Notes: generated by a model from the letters alone, not told the origin. Positions 52,788 through 61,966 are shown, counted from the stretch's first letter. The stretch is DNA of 64,000 nucleotides from Ruminococcaceae bacterium HV4-5-B5C (GCA_900184925.1 FXYJ02000003.1:186001-250000); one strand, 5' to 3'. Numbers and translations: made by a program.

Positions 52788-54314
52788 ATGATTCATTTGA
52801 AGGGAAAGCCCAAAAGGCCCCCGAAGAACCGCATCCGGAAAAAGCTTCTGCTCTTCTTTTTCATCACCTTTATTATTGTCAATGCCATCAGCCTGGTAAC
52901 GTATTACACAACGCGTGTCCTCTCGGGCGAACTCAATGACATTTTCAACAACGACACGCTGCTTACCAACCTCGGGAATACGCTTGATTCCGTCGAGGCG
53001 GACCTGAAGGCTTACCTGACGACGAGCAGCTCAACCGACCTTTATAACTACCTGAACACGAGCAATGATCTTCGAAGCATGGTTCTCGAGCTTAAGCCGA
53101 GACTTTCGGACGACGAGAGCGACCTCCTGTTTGTTGATATCAAAAACCTCGCGACAACGTATCTCACGACGACAGATTTTGCGGTGCAGGAAAAACGCGG
53201 GCGCGATATTGCCGGATATACCCAGCAGTTCAATGAGGCGACGCAGATCTACGACTATGCGAACGAATACATCAACAAGCTCAAAATCTACGAGTTTAAG
53301 GAAAATAACAACTATTATACACAGATTTCGGGCAGGCTCGCTTCGCTGCAGGTTTTTAATATTGCAGTTATCATATTTGCCACGATCATTGATTTCTTCC
53401 TGATCATTCTGTTTTCTTACAGCATCACCGAGCCGATCATCCGTCTTTCGCAGGCGGCCAGCGAGATAGCGCAGGGGAATTACGACGTTCCTCCGGTCAA
53501 CGTCAGTGCGGACGACGAAGTGCAGACTCTGGCGGTTTCGTTCAACCGCATGGCGGGAAGCATCAAAAGACAGGTCATTGAACTTCAGGAAAAGACAAAA
53601 ATCGAAACCTGCCTGAGAGAGCAGGAGGTCCAGAACCTGCAAATGAAGTCCATGCTCAACGAAGCAGAGCTCCGTTCCCTTCAGGCGCAGATCGACCCGC
53701 ATTTCATGTTCAACACGCTGAACGCTGCGCTGCAGCTTGCCATGTTCGAGGGAGCCGACAGAACGCAGCTTTTCCTTGAAAACTTTTCGGAGCTGCTGCG
53801 CTATAACCTTGGAAATATGAGCCTGCCCGCCACTCTGACGGATGAGATCAGCAATGTGGAGAATTACGTCTATCTGCTCAACGAGCGCTACGGCAACAAG
53901 ATCCGGTTTGCGCGGGAAGTGGAAGAGGGCATCCCCGATGTCGCGATGCCGCGGATGACGCTTCAGCCGATTGTCGAGAACTCGTTTATCCACGGCATTA
54001 ACACCATGGAAAGCGGCGGGTTGATCCGTGTATCCGCAGTTTCACAGGGGAATGCGGTCCGGGTGGAAATCACCGACAACGGGTGCGGCATGAGTCCCGA
54101 AACAGTTGAGGGCATCTTTTCCGGCTGCCCGGCTGCGTCCCCCGATCCGGGTGACGGAACGAGCCACAGCATCGGGCTGAAAAACGTCATCAGCAGACTG
54201 ATGCTGTTTTACGGCTTGGACAGCGCCGGCGACGTTGTAGAAATCAGAAGCGGCAAAAATACGGGAACTACGGTAACACTCAAACTGCCGGTCGAAAAAC
54301 GGAAGAGGCTGTAA
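52788..54314 (+). CDS. Sensor histidine kinase, LytS/YesM family
   Basis: 508 aa. Two transmembrane helices (about 21-43 and 190-213) flank a 145-residue helical extracellular domain rich in Asn/Asp/Thr. Then HAMP (ITEPIIRLSQAASEIAQGNYDVPPVNVSADDEVQTLAVSFNRM), a coiled linker, the His_kinase domain with H305 in LQAQIDPHFMFNTLNAALQL, and HATPase_c (TLQPIVENSFIHGI, ITDNGCGM, GIGLKNVISRL). It autophosphorylates on sugar binding by its partner and passes phosphate to the next gene's product. Gap of 18 nt to the sensor gene and 2 nt to the regulator. Confidence 0.93.
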   Translation: MIHLKGKPKRPPKNRIRKKLLLFFFITFIIVNAISLVTYYTTRVLSGELNDIFNNDTLLTNLGNTLDSVEADLKAYLTTSSSTDLYNYLNTSNDLRSMVLELKPRLSDDESDLLFVDIKNLATTYLTTTDFAVQEKRGRDIAGYTQQFNEATQIYDYANEYINKLKIYEFKENNNYYTQISGRLASLQVFNIAVIIFATIIDFFLIILFSYSITEPIIRLSQAASEIAQGNYDVPPVNVSADDEVQTLAVSFNRMAGSIKRQVIELQEKTKIETCLREQEVQNLQMKSMLNEAELRSLQAQIDPHFMFNTLNAALQLAMFEGADRTQLFLENFSELLRYNLGNMSLPATLTDEISNVENYVYLLNERYGNKIRFAREVEEGIPDVAMPRMTLQPIVENSFIHGINTMESGGLIRVSAVSQGNAVRVEITDNGCGMSPETVEGIFSGCPAASPDPGDGTSHSIGLKNVISRLMLFYGLDSAGDVVEIRSGKNTGTTVTLKLPVEKRKRL

Positions 54315-54316
54315 TC

Positions 54317-55897
54317 ATGTACCAACTGCTGATTGTTGACGATGAACAAATCGTAACGGATTCTGTTCAGTTCATGGTAAAAAAGTATATTCACACCCCG
54401 ATGCGGACGGAAACGGCCCACTCGGGCAGGGAGGCGATCGAAAAAGCTGTCGACTGCCGTCCGGATTTTGTTGTCATCGACATCAAGATGCCCGGCATCA
54501 ACGGCCTCGATGCCATTCGGGAGATCAAGAACCTATATACCGGTGCGCTGTTCATTGTTATTTCTGCGTTTGCAAAGTTCGACTACGCGAAGGAAGCGAT
54601 TCAGCTCGGCGTAATCGAGTATCTCAATAAGCCGCTGAGCCGCAAAAACCTTGTTCCTGCGCTGGAAAACGCGGTTCGGCTGAAGGAACAGGAACAGAGC
54701 AAGCTGAAGGCGGAGCTGGACTACCGCGAGAAGATTGCCTACGCGCGTCCGGCGCTGGAAAACAGCCTTATTCATTACATCATGTTTCCCGACGACCACA
54801 CGGCGGAAATTGAGTCTCTGCAAAAGATTCTTGACCTTCACGGGGACGGCGGATACATCATGACCGTTCTGCTCGGCTCCGGAAAGGATGCGGCCGGCAT
54901 CCTGCGTTCCGAAGACACAGTGCGCAAACTCTACCCTGCCCTGCGGGAAGCGTTTCAGGAAAGCAGCGCGGACAGCGTCGTCGGCCCCGTCGCCGTGAAC
55001 CGCGTGACCGTCTATCTTGCATGTACCATGGACGCGGAGCCATCCGGCGATATTGCTTCGGGTGTTTATGAGAAGCTCCGGTCGCTCGGAACGGACCTGA
55101 AGTTCCGTATCGGTGTAGGGAGGAGGTATCCTTCCCGGAAAGACCTGCATAAATCTTATGAAGAGTCCGTCAAGGCGGCCGATTTTGAGCCGGGGGAAGG
55201 TGTTGTCCGCGTCGGCGATATCCCGGCCGGAACGGAAACAAGCAGGCGCTACCCGCAGAGCGCAGAAAAGGATTTGCTGAAAAAGATATCCTGCGGGGAA
55301 ACGGACGCGGCTCTTGCAGCGTTCGAGACGCTGTTTATCTGGTTTTCGGAGAGGTATACCGGTCCGGACGAACTGAAATCCGCACTCATCCGCCTTGTGG
55401 TGATCCTTTTTGGAATTCCGGATTCCCGGGGCATGGAGAGTGACAGCCCGGCCGACAGCCGCTATATTCAGGAGTTCCTGTCGCTCCGGGACGTGAACTC
55501 GGTCCGTGTGTGGATGGAGAGCGCAATCCGGCGGATCGGCGGCGCGATGGAAGGCACGCACAGCAGAAAGCTTTCGCCCGTCATCAGAATCGCGGCCGAC
55601 TACATCGCCCAAAATTACAACAGGAATATCACGCTGGAGGACGTTTCAGAAGCCGTGAACGTAAGCCCTACCTATTTCAGCAAAATGTTTAAGGATGAGG
55701 TCGGCAGCACGTTTATTGATTATGTGACCATGCTCCGTATCAGGCAGGCGAAAAATCTGATTGCCGAAGGGAAGCTCAGCAACAAGGAAATCTGCGATGT
55801 GGTCGGATATTCCGACCCGAACTATTTCAGCAGGGTCTTCAAAAAGACCGTTGGGGCAACGCCGACCGAATACCGCACTTCGCTGTCGGTAAAGTAA
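54317..55897 (+). CDS. YesN-type response regulator with AraC DNA-binding domain
   Basis: 526 aa. Receiver domain residues 1-120 with Asp55 in FVVIDIKMPGINGLD and acidic pocket VDDE; a variable middle region (about 130-410) with a ligand-sensor-like fold; C-terminal AraC HTH pair from about residue 425 (IAADYIAQNYNRNITLEDVSEAVNVSPTYFSKMFKDEVGSTFIDYVTMLRIRQAKNLI ... NKEICDVVGYSDPNYFSRVFKKTVGATPTEYR). It likely activates the divergent chvE-mmsA-mmsB operon and its own operon. ATG 2 nt after the kinase stop. Confidence 0.93.
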   Translation: MYQLLIVDDEQIVTDSVQFMVKKYIHTPMRTETAHSGREAIEKAVDCRPDFVVIDIKMPGINGLDAIREIKNLYTGALFIVISAFAKFDYAKEAIQLGVIEYLNKPLSRKNLVPALENAVRLKEQEQSKLKAELDYREKIAYARPALENSLIHYIMFPDDHTAEIESLQKILDLHGDGGYIMTVLLGSGKDAAGILRSEDTVRKLYPALREAFQESSADSVVGPVAVNRVTVYLACTMDAEPSGDIASGVYEKLRSLGTDLKFRIGVGRRYPSRKDLHKSYEESVKAADFEPGEGVVRVGDIPAGTETSRRYPQSAEKDLLKKISCGETDAALAAFETLFIWFSERYTGPDELKSALIRLVVILFGIPDSRGMESDSPADSRYIQEFLSLRDVNSVRVWMESAIRRIGGAMEGTHSRKLSPVIRIAADYIAQNYNRNITLEDVSEAVNVSPTYFSKMFKDEVGSTFIDYVTMLRIRQAKNLIAEGKLSNKEICDVVGYSDPNYFSRVFKKTVGATPTEYRTSLSVK

Positions 55898-55943
55898 GCG
55901 GAGCCCATTTGCACGCGGAAGAATCATTGAGGAGGGCAGCGGT

Positions 55944-56996
55944 ATGTTCAAGAAAGTCTGTGTGCTTCTCGCAGTCCTGACTGTGCTGGCCGGATCTCAG
56001 ACCGGGTGTTCCTCCAGACCGCAAGGTCCCAAGCCGAAGGAAAAACCGCTGATCGGCTTTTCAATGGATACTCTGAAAGAAGAAAGATGGTACCAGGACC
56101 AGACCGGGTTCGTCAATGAGGTCAAACGGCAGAACGCCGACATCCTCGTCAGTATCGATTACGACAACGCCGACAAGCAGATCGAGCAGGTTAAGCAGAT
56201 GGTCGCAAAAGGGATCGACATTCTGGTCATTATTCCGCACGATGCGAAAAGCGCCGCCACAGCGGTCAGCTATGCCCAGAAAAACGGCGTGAAGGTGATT
56301 TCCTACGACCGGCTTGTGCGAAATGCGGGCGCCGATCTGTATATCTCGTTTGACAACGTAAAAGTCGGCGAGCTTCTGGCGGAAGCTATGGTAAGCCGGG
56401 CGGCGACCGGGAATTACGTTATCATCAACGGCCCCTCGACCGATTACAACACCGTCATGATCGACCAGGGCATTATGAGCGTCCTGAACCCGTACATTGC
56501 GGCCGGAAAGATCCAGATCGTAAAGCAGGTGGAAGCATACGACTGGATGGCGGATGAAGCCAACGCATGCATCATCGGGCTGAGAAACGAGGGGGTCCGG
56601 ATCAATGCGGTTATTGCGGAAAACGACGCTCTTGCGGGCGGCGCGATCGACGCGCTTTCCGAGAGTCAGCTGATCCCCGCGGTTCCCGTGGCCGGGATGG
56701 ACGCCGACCTTGCCGCCTGCCAGCGCGTTGTGGAAGGTCAGCAGTATATGACGGTGTATAAACCCATCCATACCCTCGCCGTGACCGCGGCGGACATCGC
56801 GGTAAAGATGGCGAAGAACGAGCCGGTTCAGGTGCTGGACCGCATCAGCGACGGAACGAAGGAAATTCCCTACTATAAGATCCAGCCGATTGCCGTTTAT
56901 CAGAATAATATGGCTTCCACGGTGATCCGGGACGGCTTTCACACCAGGGAGGAAGTATATATGAATATTCCCGCGTCTCAGCGGCCAGCCGGCTGA
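55944..56996 (+). CDS. Second sugar-binding lipoprotein (XylF-like)
   Basis: 350 aa, ATG behind GAGGAGGG. Signal peptide with lipobox QTGC (Cys about 22). Periplasmic-binding fold: PLIGFSMDTLKEERWYQDQTGFVNEVKRQNADILVSIDYDNADKQIEQVKQMVAKGIDILVIIPHDAKSAA, VKVISYDRLVRNAGADLYISFDNVKVGELLAEAM, IINGPSTDYNTVMIDQGIMSVL, VIAENDALAGGAIDAL, VAGMDADLAACQRVVEGQQYMTVYKP, which are D-xylose-binding-protein-type motifs. It probably supplies the divergent ABC importer with a second substrate range, or xylose specifically. Last gene of the operon, followed by a terminator. Confidence 0.88.
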   Translation: MFKKVCVLLAVLTVLAGSQTGCSSRPQGPKPKEKPLIGFSMDTLKEERWYQDQTGFVNEVKRQNADILVSIDYDNADKQIEQVKQMVAKGIDILVIIPHDAKSAATAVSYAQKNGVKVISYDRLVRNAGADLYISFDNVKVGELLAEAMVSRAATGNYVIINGPSTDYNTVMIDQGIMSVLNPYIAAGKIQIVKQVEAYDWMADEANACIIGLRNEGVRINAVIAENDALAGGAIDALSESQLIPAVPVAGMDADLAACQRVVEGQQYMTVYKPIHTLAVTAADIAVKMAKNEPVQVLDRISDGTKEIPYYKIQPIAVYQNNMASTVIRDGFHTREEVYMNIPASQRPAG

Positions 56997-57020
56997 TTGC
57001 GGAGAATATCCAAAATAAAG

Positions 57021-57056
57021 AGAGCCTGCCGTTTTTTCAACGACAGGCTCTCTTTG
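57021..57056 (+). terminator. Terminator of sensor operon
   Basis: Stem AGAGCCTG(c)CGTT / AACG(a)CAGGCTCT around a T-rich loop, followed by CTTTG. Confidence 0.72.
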
Positions 57057-57066
57057 CAGGATCAAG

Positions 57067-57091
57067 GAACTCCCGGCATCGCCGGGAGTTC
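57067..57091 (-). terminator. Hairpin at the 3' end of GH30 transcript
   Basis: Perfect 11-bp stem GAACTCCCGGC / GCCGGGAGTTC with a 3-nt loop, followed on the minus strand by a weak T-rich stretch (CTTGATCC). Probable but not textbook terminator. Confidence 0.5.
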
Positions 57092-57134
57092 AAGAAGACT
57101 TCTGCGATTGGCAAATACACCCGAATCAGGTTCG

Positions 57135-58469
57135 CTACAGGACGAACGTATTGAGCGACATCGGCGGCAAAACCGCCGTAAACGGTGACTCACCTTTCCA
57201 GGAAAAGTCACGCTCTACATTGTGGAAATTCGAAACGGAGAGGACGGTGCTTCCGTCCGGGTTCCGGAACGCAAGCGACCCGCCGGAAAAGTGGCCTTTC
57301 GTCTCAAGCAGAACAGCCCCGGGTTCCACAAAACGGGACAGGTGGCGGATCACATAAAACTCCGGGTTGAGGGTAAAAGAACCGTCCGCCGGGTCGAATG
57401 TCGCCAGAGAATTCTGGTTCCAGCCCCAGGTGCTTGTCCCGCCCGGCGGCAGTAGCATGCTCCAGAAGACGTAGGAATCGGCGCCGTTTTTCAGGTAGTG
57501 GCAAATCAGATTGTACACATAAAAGGCATATTCCCATGTGTTGGTGCCGTCGCCGCACTCACTTTCCGACTGCATCAGCTTCAGTTCGGGGAAACTCTCA
57601 TGCGTACGCTGAATTGAGGCCTTTCCGGCCCACTGGTACCCCACTCCCGTGAGATGCCGTCGAGCTTCGCGGTCGAACAGAACGGTGTCCACATAAGTAT
57701 CGTAAAGGTTTTTAGCTGCCGTCGGGGGAGCCAAAAAACGGTTGAGGTCCAACTCCGGTCCGTTCAGCGTTCCCAGCCACAGTTCGGTTCCGACTTTGTC
57801 GCGTTCAAAGAGCGGGCCGAGATAATCCCGGATGAAAATGCGGAACTGCTCGCCCGTCCAGACGCAGGAGGGGAATTTCTGGTCAGCGAAGGGTTCATTT
57901 TGAATCAGAAGACGCCCGATCGGGATGTTCTCGTCCCGGTAGGCGAGAATGAATTTTTCCAGATAACGCGCATAGGCATCCAGCGTTTCCGGGTCCATTT
58001 TCAGCGTCCCGTAATTGTAAACGGGAGGTTGTTTCATCCAGGTCGGAGGGCTCCAGGGCGAAGCCAGGAAGCGGAGTTCCGGTTCCAGCTCCTGCGCCTT
58101 TTTAATCAGAGGAATAATGCACTCGCCGTCGCGGTCAATGGAGAAGGAGTGCAGGGAATAGTCCCCGGCCTGTTCATCGCAGCTGTACCAATTCTGCGCA
58201 TAATCGTTGGCCCCGATCGGGATGCGGCAGATTTTAAGGTGGCAGCCTTCGCCGGAACCGAAAAAGTTGCTCAGAATCTTTTTCCGTTCCTGATCCGTCA
58301 GGCCGGAAAGAACCGTCCATTCCATCTCATTGCAGGCTGCTCCGAATCCGTAGAATGTCTGCAGTGCTTTCCCGGTGGGTTCGAGCCGGTCCTCCGGATT
58401 GCCGGAAACCGGTTTCACTTCGCGCGAAACCCACGGGCTCTGCTCCGTAGTTGAAATCCATGTTGTCAC
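57135..58469 (-). CDS. GH30 glycoside hydrolase, intracellular
   Basis: 444 aa, no signal peptide, so cytoplasmic. TIM-barrel with acid/base Glu192 in LLIQNEP and nucleophile Glu302 in LKLMQSESECG; conserved SPWSPPTWMK, YGFGAACNEM, and VFWSMLLPPGGTSTWGWNQNS; C-terminal beta-sandwich side domain (VLSVSNFHNVERDFSWKG). GH30 includes glucosylceramidases, beta-1,6-glucanases, beta-xylosidases and beta-fucosidases; the absence of export and the neighbours point to hydrolysis of imported oligosaccharides. ATG start. The gene is 53 nt after the CocE-like gene in a two-gene minus-strand operon. Confidence 0.9.
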   Translation of the reverse strand: MTTWISTTEQSPWVSREVKPVSGNPEDRLEPTGKALQTFYGFGAACNEMEWTVLSGLTDQERKKILSNFFGSGEGCHLKICRIPIGANDYAQNWYSCDEQAGDYSLHSFSIDRDGECIIPLIKKAQELEPELRFLASPWSPPTWMKQPPVYNYGTLKMDPETLDAYARYLEKFILAYRDENIPIGRLLIQNEPFADQKFPSCVWTGEQFRIFIRDYLGPLFERDKVGTELWLGTLNGPELDLNRFLAPPTAAKNLYDTYVDTVLFDREARRHLTGVGYQWAGKASIQRTHESFPELKLMQSESECGDGTNTWEYAFYVYNLICHYLKNGADSYVFWSMLLPPGGTSTWGWNQNSLATFDPADGSFTLNPEFYVIRHLSRFVEPGAVLLETKGHFSGGSLAFRNPDGSTVLSVSNFHNVERDFSWKGESPFTAVLPPMSLNTFVL

Positions 58470-58522
58470 TGGTGATCATACCGCCTTTTCTGTCCGCTTT
58501 CTGTACGATGGGGGAAACGAGG

Positions 58523-60226
58523 CTATTTCCTCACAGGAAGAATGACCTGTGAGGAAAAAACAGAACCGCAGTACAGAGTTTGCTTTGCCGTTTTTGCCTC
58601 TTTTTGAAGAGCCCAGATGCCCGCATTGTTTGTATGCACCGCATATTGAGGGAAATCGGAAGAGGAAATATCCACGCGCAGCCGGGAGCCTTTGTGAAGC
58701 CGCCACGAAATGTCCCACATCGGGATGTCCGCTTCAACGATGGTACCGGCCTCATAAGAACCGCGCGGCTGTTCTTCACCCGACCGGTACGCGAGGGTAG
58801 TAATGCCCGAACGGATGTTGCAGGCTTTTCCGTCCGGGTAAACCTCCATCAGCTTGGCCGTGAAGGCGGTGTCGTCGGCCGAAGACGACACATACAGCTT
58901 AACGGTGATTTTGCCCAGCAGGTCGATCTCTTTCTCCAGAGGCTCCGAAACGAAACTGACAACATCATCCCGCCAGTTGCAGGGAGGCTGTGAAAGGCTT
59001 CCGATCTCGTCCCATGTTCTCAGCAGAGATTCGGCTCCGTGTGACATGACCGGCCTGTCGGGGTCATAGGTGTAGGAAACGGATGTTTCATGGTCATCCT
59101 GCTTTTCGAGCAGGAAATGGCTGTTCTCGTCATGGGTGTGCCTGCTGAAGTACAGCGAGGTTTTGGAGGAATCGGTAAAAGGATAGGAGGGATACGTTTC
59201 CCACCGGTCGTCCCCGATACGGTAAGTCCGAACTCCGCCCTCCGGCAGCTCTTTTTTCCGGAGAATCTGGTCGAACCAGACGAAGGCGTTTTTCTCGTCG
59301 TTGTTTTCGAGGTGGCTGCTTTCAATATGGTCGACGCAGGGCTGAAACGCGTGGTTCCAGGCTCCGATGCGAAGAACGCTGTGCTTTCTGCTTTCCTGAG
59401 AAAGTGCTTCGTAGGTTTTTAACGTGCTGCCCAGGTGGTGGTCGTACCATCCGCTGCCGATATAAAGAGGAAGGCTGACCTTGCCCGGAATTTCACTCAG
59501 CTCTTTCCAGAAACCGCTTTGCCAGTATGCGTCGGTGCGGTTTGTATTGGTAATCCAGTCGCGGTACCAGGGAATTTCTTTTCCCCACAGGTCCTTGTCC
59601 ACGTTAATCTGCGGACGGTATCGGGCGGATTCCAGATAATCGGTGGTTACGGGGAACCCCGCATTTTCCATGGCCCACGCTGTCAAAACATCCTGACGGA
59701 ACAGACCGTTGGAGTACGCGGAGGTAAAGCGGTTCGTGCCATAATGGGTGAGGTAAAGGGTTTTTACTTTCGGGGGAACGATGTCGGCAATCACCCAGCC
59801 TGTGAATGCCAGATAGGAACAGCCGGTGTAGCCGATGCTTTCCGTCCAGTCCAGGCGGTCCAGCCAGTCGAGTGTGTCCTTTCCGTCGCTCCGTTCATTG
59901 ATGTTCGGAACCCATTCACCTTCTGAATTTCCGGTTCCCCTGCAGAACTGATAAACAAAGGCAAAGCCGCGCCGACAGTATTCCTGCGCATGCAGCCTGT
60001 AAAAACACTCCTGCATGGGGTAGCAGCTTCGCATCACAATAGTCGGAAACGGTCCTTTTCCAACCGGGGTGCGGCAGACAGTGTAAAGCTTCACGCCATC
60101 ACGCATCGGCAGCATTACGGTGTGCTCAGGTGCCGCTTCAAACGAGGGCTTTTCCGGAAGCTCCGCGTAGTTGTTCTTCAGACGTTCCAGATATTCGCTC
60201 AACAATTTATTCTGATCATCCGCCAA
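58523..60226 (-). CDS. CocE/NonD-family alpha/beta hydrolase (S15-like)
   Basis: 567 aa. Alpha/beta-hydrolase domain with Ser137 in GCSYLA (a variant of GxSYxG with the last Gly changed), Asp262 in SGWYDHH and His292 in AWNHAFQP; C-terminal jelly-roll X-Pro-DPP domain (ITVKLYVSSSADDTAFTAKLMEVYPDGKACNIRSGITTLAYR, SSSDFPQYAVHTNNAG). Family members are aminopeptidases or acyl/glycolate esterases. In this sugar context an esterase removing acyl groups from glycosides is a reasonable guess. No signal peptide. ATG behind a weak GGAAAGG site; own promoter divergent from the LacI gene. Confidence 0.85.
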   Translation of the reverse strand: MADDQNKLLSEYLERLKNNYAELPEKPSFEAAPEHTVMLPMRDGVKLYTVCRTPVGKGPFPTIVMRSCYPMQECFYRLHAQEYCRRGFAFVYQFCRGTGNSEGEWVPNINERSDGKDTLDWLDRLDWTESIGYTGCSYLAFTGWVIADIVPPKVKTLYLTHYGTNRFTSAYSNGLFRQDVLTAWAMENAGFPVTTDYLESARYRPQINVDKDLWGKEIPWYRDWITNTNRTDAYWQSGFWKELSEIPGKVSLPLYIGSGWYDHHLGSTLKTYEALSQESRKHSVLRIGAWNHAFQPCVDHIESSHLENNDEKNAFVWFDQILRKKELPEGGVRTYRIGDDRWETYPSYPFTDSSKTSLYFSRHTHDENSHFLLEKQDDHETSVSYTYDPDRPVMSHGAESLLRTWDEIGSLSQPPCNWRDDVVSFVSEPLEKEIDLLGKITVKLYVSSSADDTAFTAKLMEVYPDGKACNIRSGITTLAYRSGEEQPRGSYEAGTIVEADIPMWDISWRLHKGSRLRVDISSSDFPQYAVHTNNAGIWALQKEAKTAKQTLYCGSVFSSQVILPVRK

Positions 60227-60371
60227 GGAAAGGACTCCCCTTCTGCATTTTCTTATTCGTTTCCGCGCTGCGGGTATACCCGGCCATCGCCTTTCGAAAT
60301 CTTTGCATAGGTCTATGGCGGGAACAGTGCAGAAAGCACGTTACAGCGCGTAAGTACAACGTATTACCTGA

Positions 60372-60400
60372 AATATACTCTCAAATAACCGCGATGTCAA
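60372..60400 (-). promoter_or_regulatory. Promoter of CocE-GH30 operon
   Basis: Minus strand TTGACA (60395-60400), 17 bp, TATATT (60372-60377). The leader is about 140 nt. The 300-nt gap 60227-60527 holds this, the lacI-type promoter and loosely symmetric TTCAATACG / TTGAATACCG elements (near 60412 and 60461) that may be LacI-type half-sites. Confidence 0.65.
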
Positions 60401-60453
60401 GACGCTTTCTGTTCAATACGCTAATTTCATTTCTGACATTTTACGGATAATGC

Positions 60454-60482
60454 TTGCATATTGAATACCGCTTTGCTATGAT
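60454..60482 (+). promoter_or_regulatory. Promoter of LacI-type regulator gene
   Basis: TTGCAT (60454-60459), 17 bp, TATGAT (60477-60482). Confidence 0.6.
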
Positions 60483-60527
60483 AGATTCGAAACAAAATGA
60501 TATCTGAAGCAAAAAGGGGACAATAGC

Positions 60528-61559
60528 TTGCCGACAATCCGCGAAATCGCAAAAGAGGCCGGCGTATCTTCCAGCACGGTTTCAATTGTGTTAAATGGCA
60601 AATCGGAAGAGAGGAAAATTCCGCAGATCACGCAGAAAAAGATTATGGACGCCGCCCGGAAGCTGAATTATCATCCGAACGTCGCGGCTCGCCGTCTGCG
60701 GATCCAGCCGAGCGACAATCTGATTATCGCCGTTTTCTGGGCATCGGATTTCCGTGCGCCCATGATGGTGCGTTTCCTTCAGGGGCTTCAGCAGGCGATT
60801 TTGAAAAGCAAAAAGAACTGGGAAGTTATTATTCACCCCTATCAAAACAATAAGCTGAACGAATCCATGCAGGCGCTGGAGATGTGCAATGCCGCCGTTA
60901 TCTGCAACGCCTCCATTCAGGACATGAGGTTTCTGGAACATCGCTCCTTCCCCGTGCCGACCGTCCTGTACAACCGGCATTCCGATAAATTCTGTACCGT
61001 CAATGTCGACGACAATCTTCTCGGGGCAATTCCCGCCAAGGTGTTTGCGGACCGAGGCCATAAGAACGCGGGTCTCGTTGTTTCGAAATCTGTCTTTCCC
61101 GGCATGGATGTGCGCGTAAGCAGCTTCCTGCTCCATGCGGAAAAAGCGGGAATCGCAGTGCGGCAGATCAATCAGGAGAACTCCATGGAGGGCGGTTACC
61201 GGGGCGGGGAGAGCCTGTGCACCTGGAATCCAATGCCCGACTGCCTCTTCTGCACCTCCGATATGATGGCGATCGGCGCGATGAAAGCGCTGCTGCGGGC
61301 AGGAGTCAGAATTCCGGAAGAGATGGAGATCATCAGCGTCGGGAACGGAGAACGGGAGCTCGAGGAGTATGCATGCGTTTCCCTTTCCGTGGTGCATTTA
61401 CCGATGGAGAAAATGGCGGAAGCGTGTTTTGAACTGGTTCTGGATCTGATGGCGGGCAAGGTGGAGCCGCCTTATTCTGTGGAACTGCCGGTAAAGTACA
61501 TTACACGGGATAGCTGCGGCGGAAGTGCCGATCAGGAAGACGCCGCAGAAAACAGGTAA
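60528..61559 (+). CDS. LacI-family transcriptional regulator
   Basis: 343 aa, TTG start behind AAAAGGGG. HTH in residues 1-50 (PTIREIAKEAGVSSSTVSIVLNGK ... MDAARKLNYHPNVAARRLRI), then a periplasmic-binding-like sensor domain (IIAVFWASDFRAPMMVRFLQGLQQAI, VNVDDNLLGAIPAKVFADRGHKNAGLVV, DCLFCTSDMMAIGAMKALLRAGVRIPEEMEIISVGNGE). The hinge is less standard than usual (RRLRIQPSDNL). It likely controls the divergent CocE-GH30 operon and possibly the solute-binding-protein operon downstream. The C-terminus ends in a short acidic tail. Confidence 0.92.
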   Translation: MPTIREIAKEAGVSSSTVSIVLNGKSEERKIPQITQKKIMDAARKLNYHPNVAARRLRIQPSDNLIIAVFWASDFRAPMMVRFLQGLQQAILKSKKNWEVIIHPYQNNKLNESMQALEMCNAAVICNASIQDMRFLEHRSFPVPTVLYNRHSDKFCTVNVDDNLLGAIPAKVFADRGHKNAGLVVSKSVFPGMDVRVSSFLLHAEKAGIAVRQINQENSMEGGYRGGESLCTWNPMPDCLFCTSDMMAIGAMKALLRAGVRIPEEMEIISVGNGERELEEYACVSLSVVHLPMEKMAEACFELVLDLMAGKVEPPYSVELPVKYITRDSCGGSADQEDAAENR

Positions 61560-61587
61560 AAAGAATTCGGCCGGAGCACCGGTTTTC

Positions 61588-61618
61588 AAATCCGTCTGCA
61601 TTTGCAGGCGGATTTTTT
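61588..61618 (+). terminator. Terminator of LacI-type gene
   Basis: 12-bp stem AAATCCGTCTGC / GCAGGCGGATTT with one G-T pair, 4-nt loop, then TTTT. Confidence 0.85.
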
Positions 61619-61842
61619 ATGCGAAAAAGACGTCGGAGGGATCATAAGCCTGCCGTCGGTCATCTGGCGGCGCAGAGAAAAACTTTTACTGAGCAAATGC
61701 AAATTGGAAAATAAAATGCACAAAATAAACTCGAAAAAAAGCAGCGCTTTTCAGCATCATGGCACGAAAAGCTGCGATTTTTGCTGTTTCAACAGAGTAA
61801 ATTGTTAGGTTGCATAAAAAAATAAAAATTTTGACGCTAATC
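61619..61842. other. AT-rich gap before solute-binding protein gene
   Basis: No gene with a ribosome site; a 68-codon frame begins inside the terminator. A second terminator-like hairpin, GCAGC(GC)TTTT / AAAAGCTGC followed by GATTTTTGC, lies at 61741-61782. Markedly more AT-rich than coding DNA nearby, as expected upstream of a strong promoter. Confidence 0.5.
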
Positions 61843-61870
61843 TTGACAAACCGAAAAAAATCGCTATGAT
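61843..61870 (+). promoter_or_regulatory. Promoter of solute-binding protein operon with operator-like palindrome
   Basis: TTGACA (61843-61848), 16 bp, TATGAT (61865-61870). At 61881-61895, around the expected start point, is CGTTTTAGTAGAACG, a near-perfect palindrome (one mismatch around a central G), a good position for a repressor such as the LacI-type protein encoded upstream. Confidence 0.65.
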
Positions 61871-61966
61871 AGTTGTAGGACGTTTTAGTAGAACGTTGTA
61901 TGTAACAAAAGAAAACTCAACAGGCACAGTCCATGGAAACAGGTCAACTAAATAGGGGGAAGAAAG

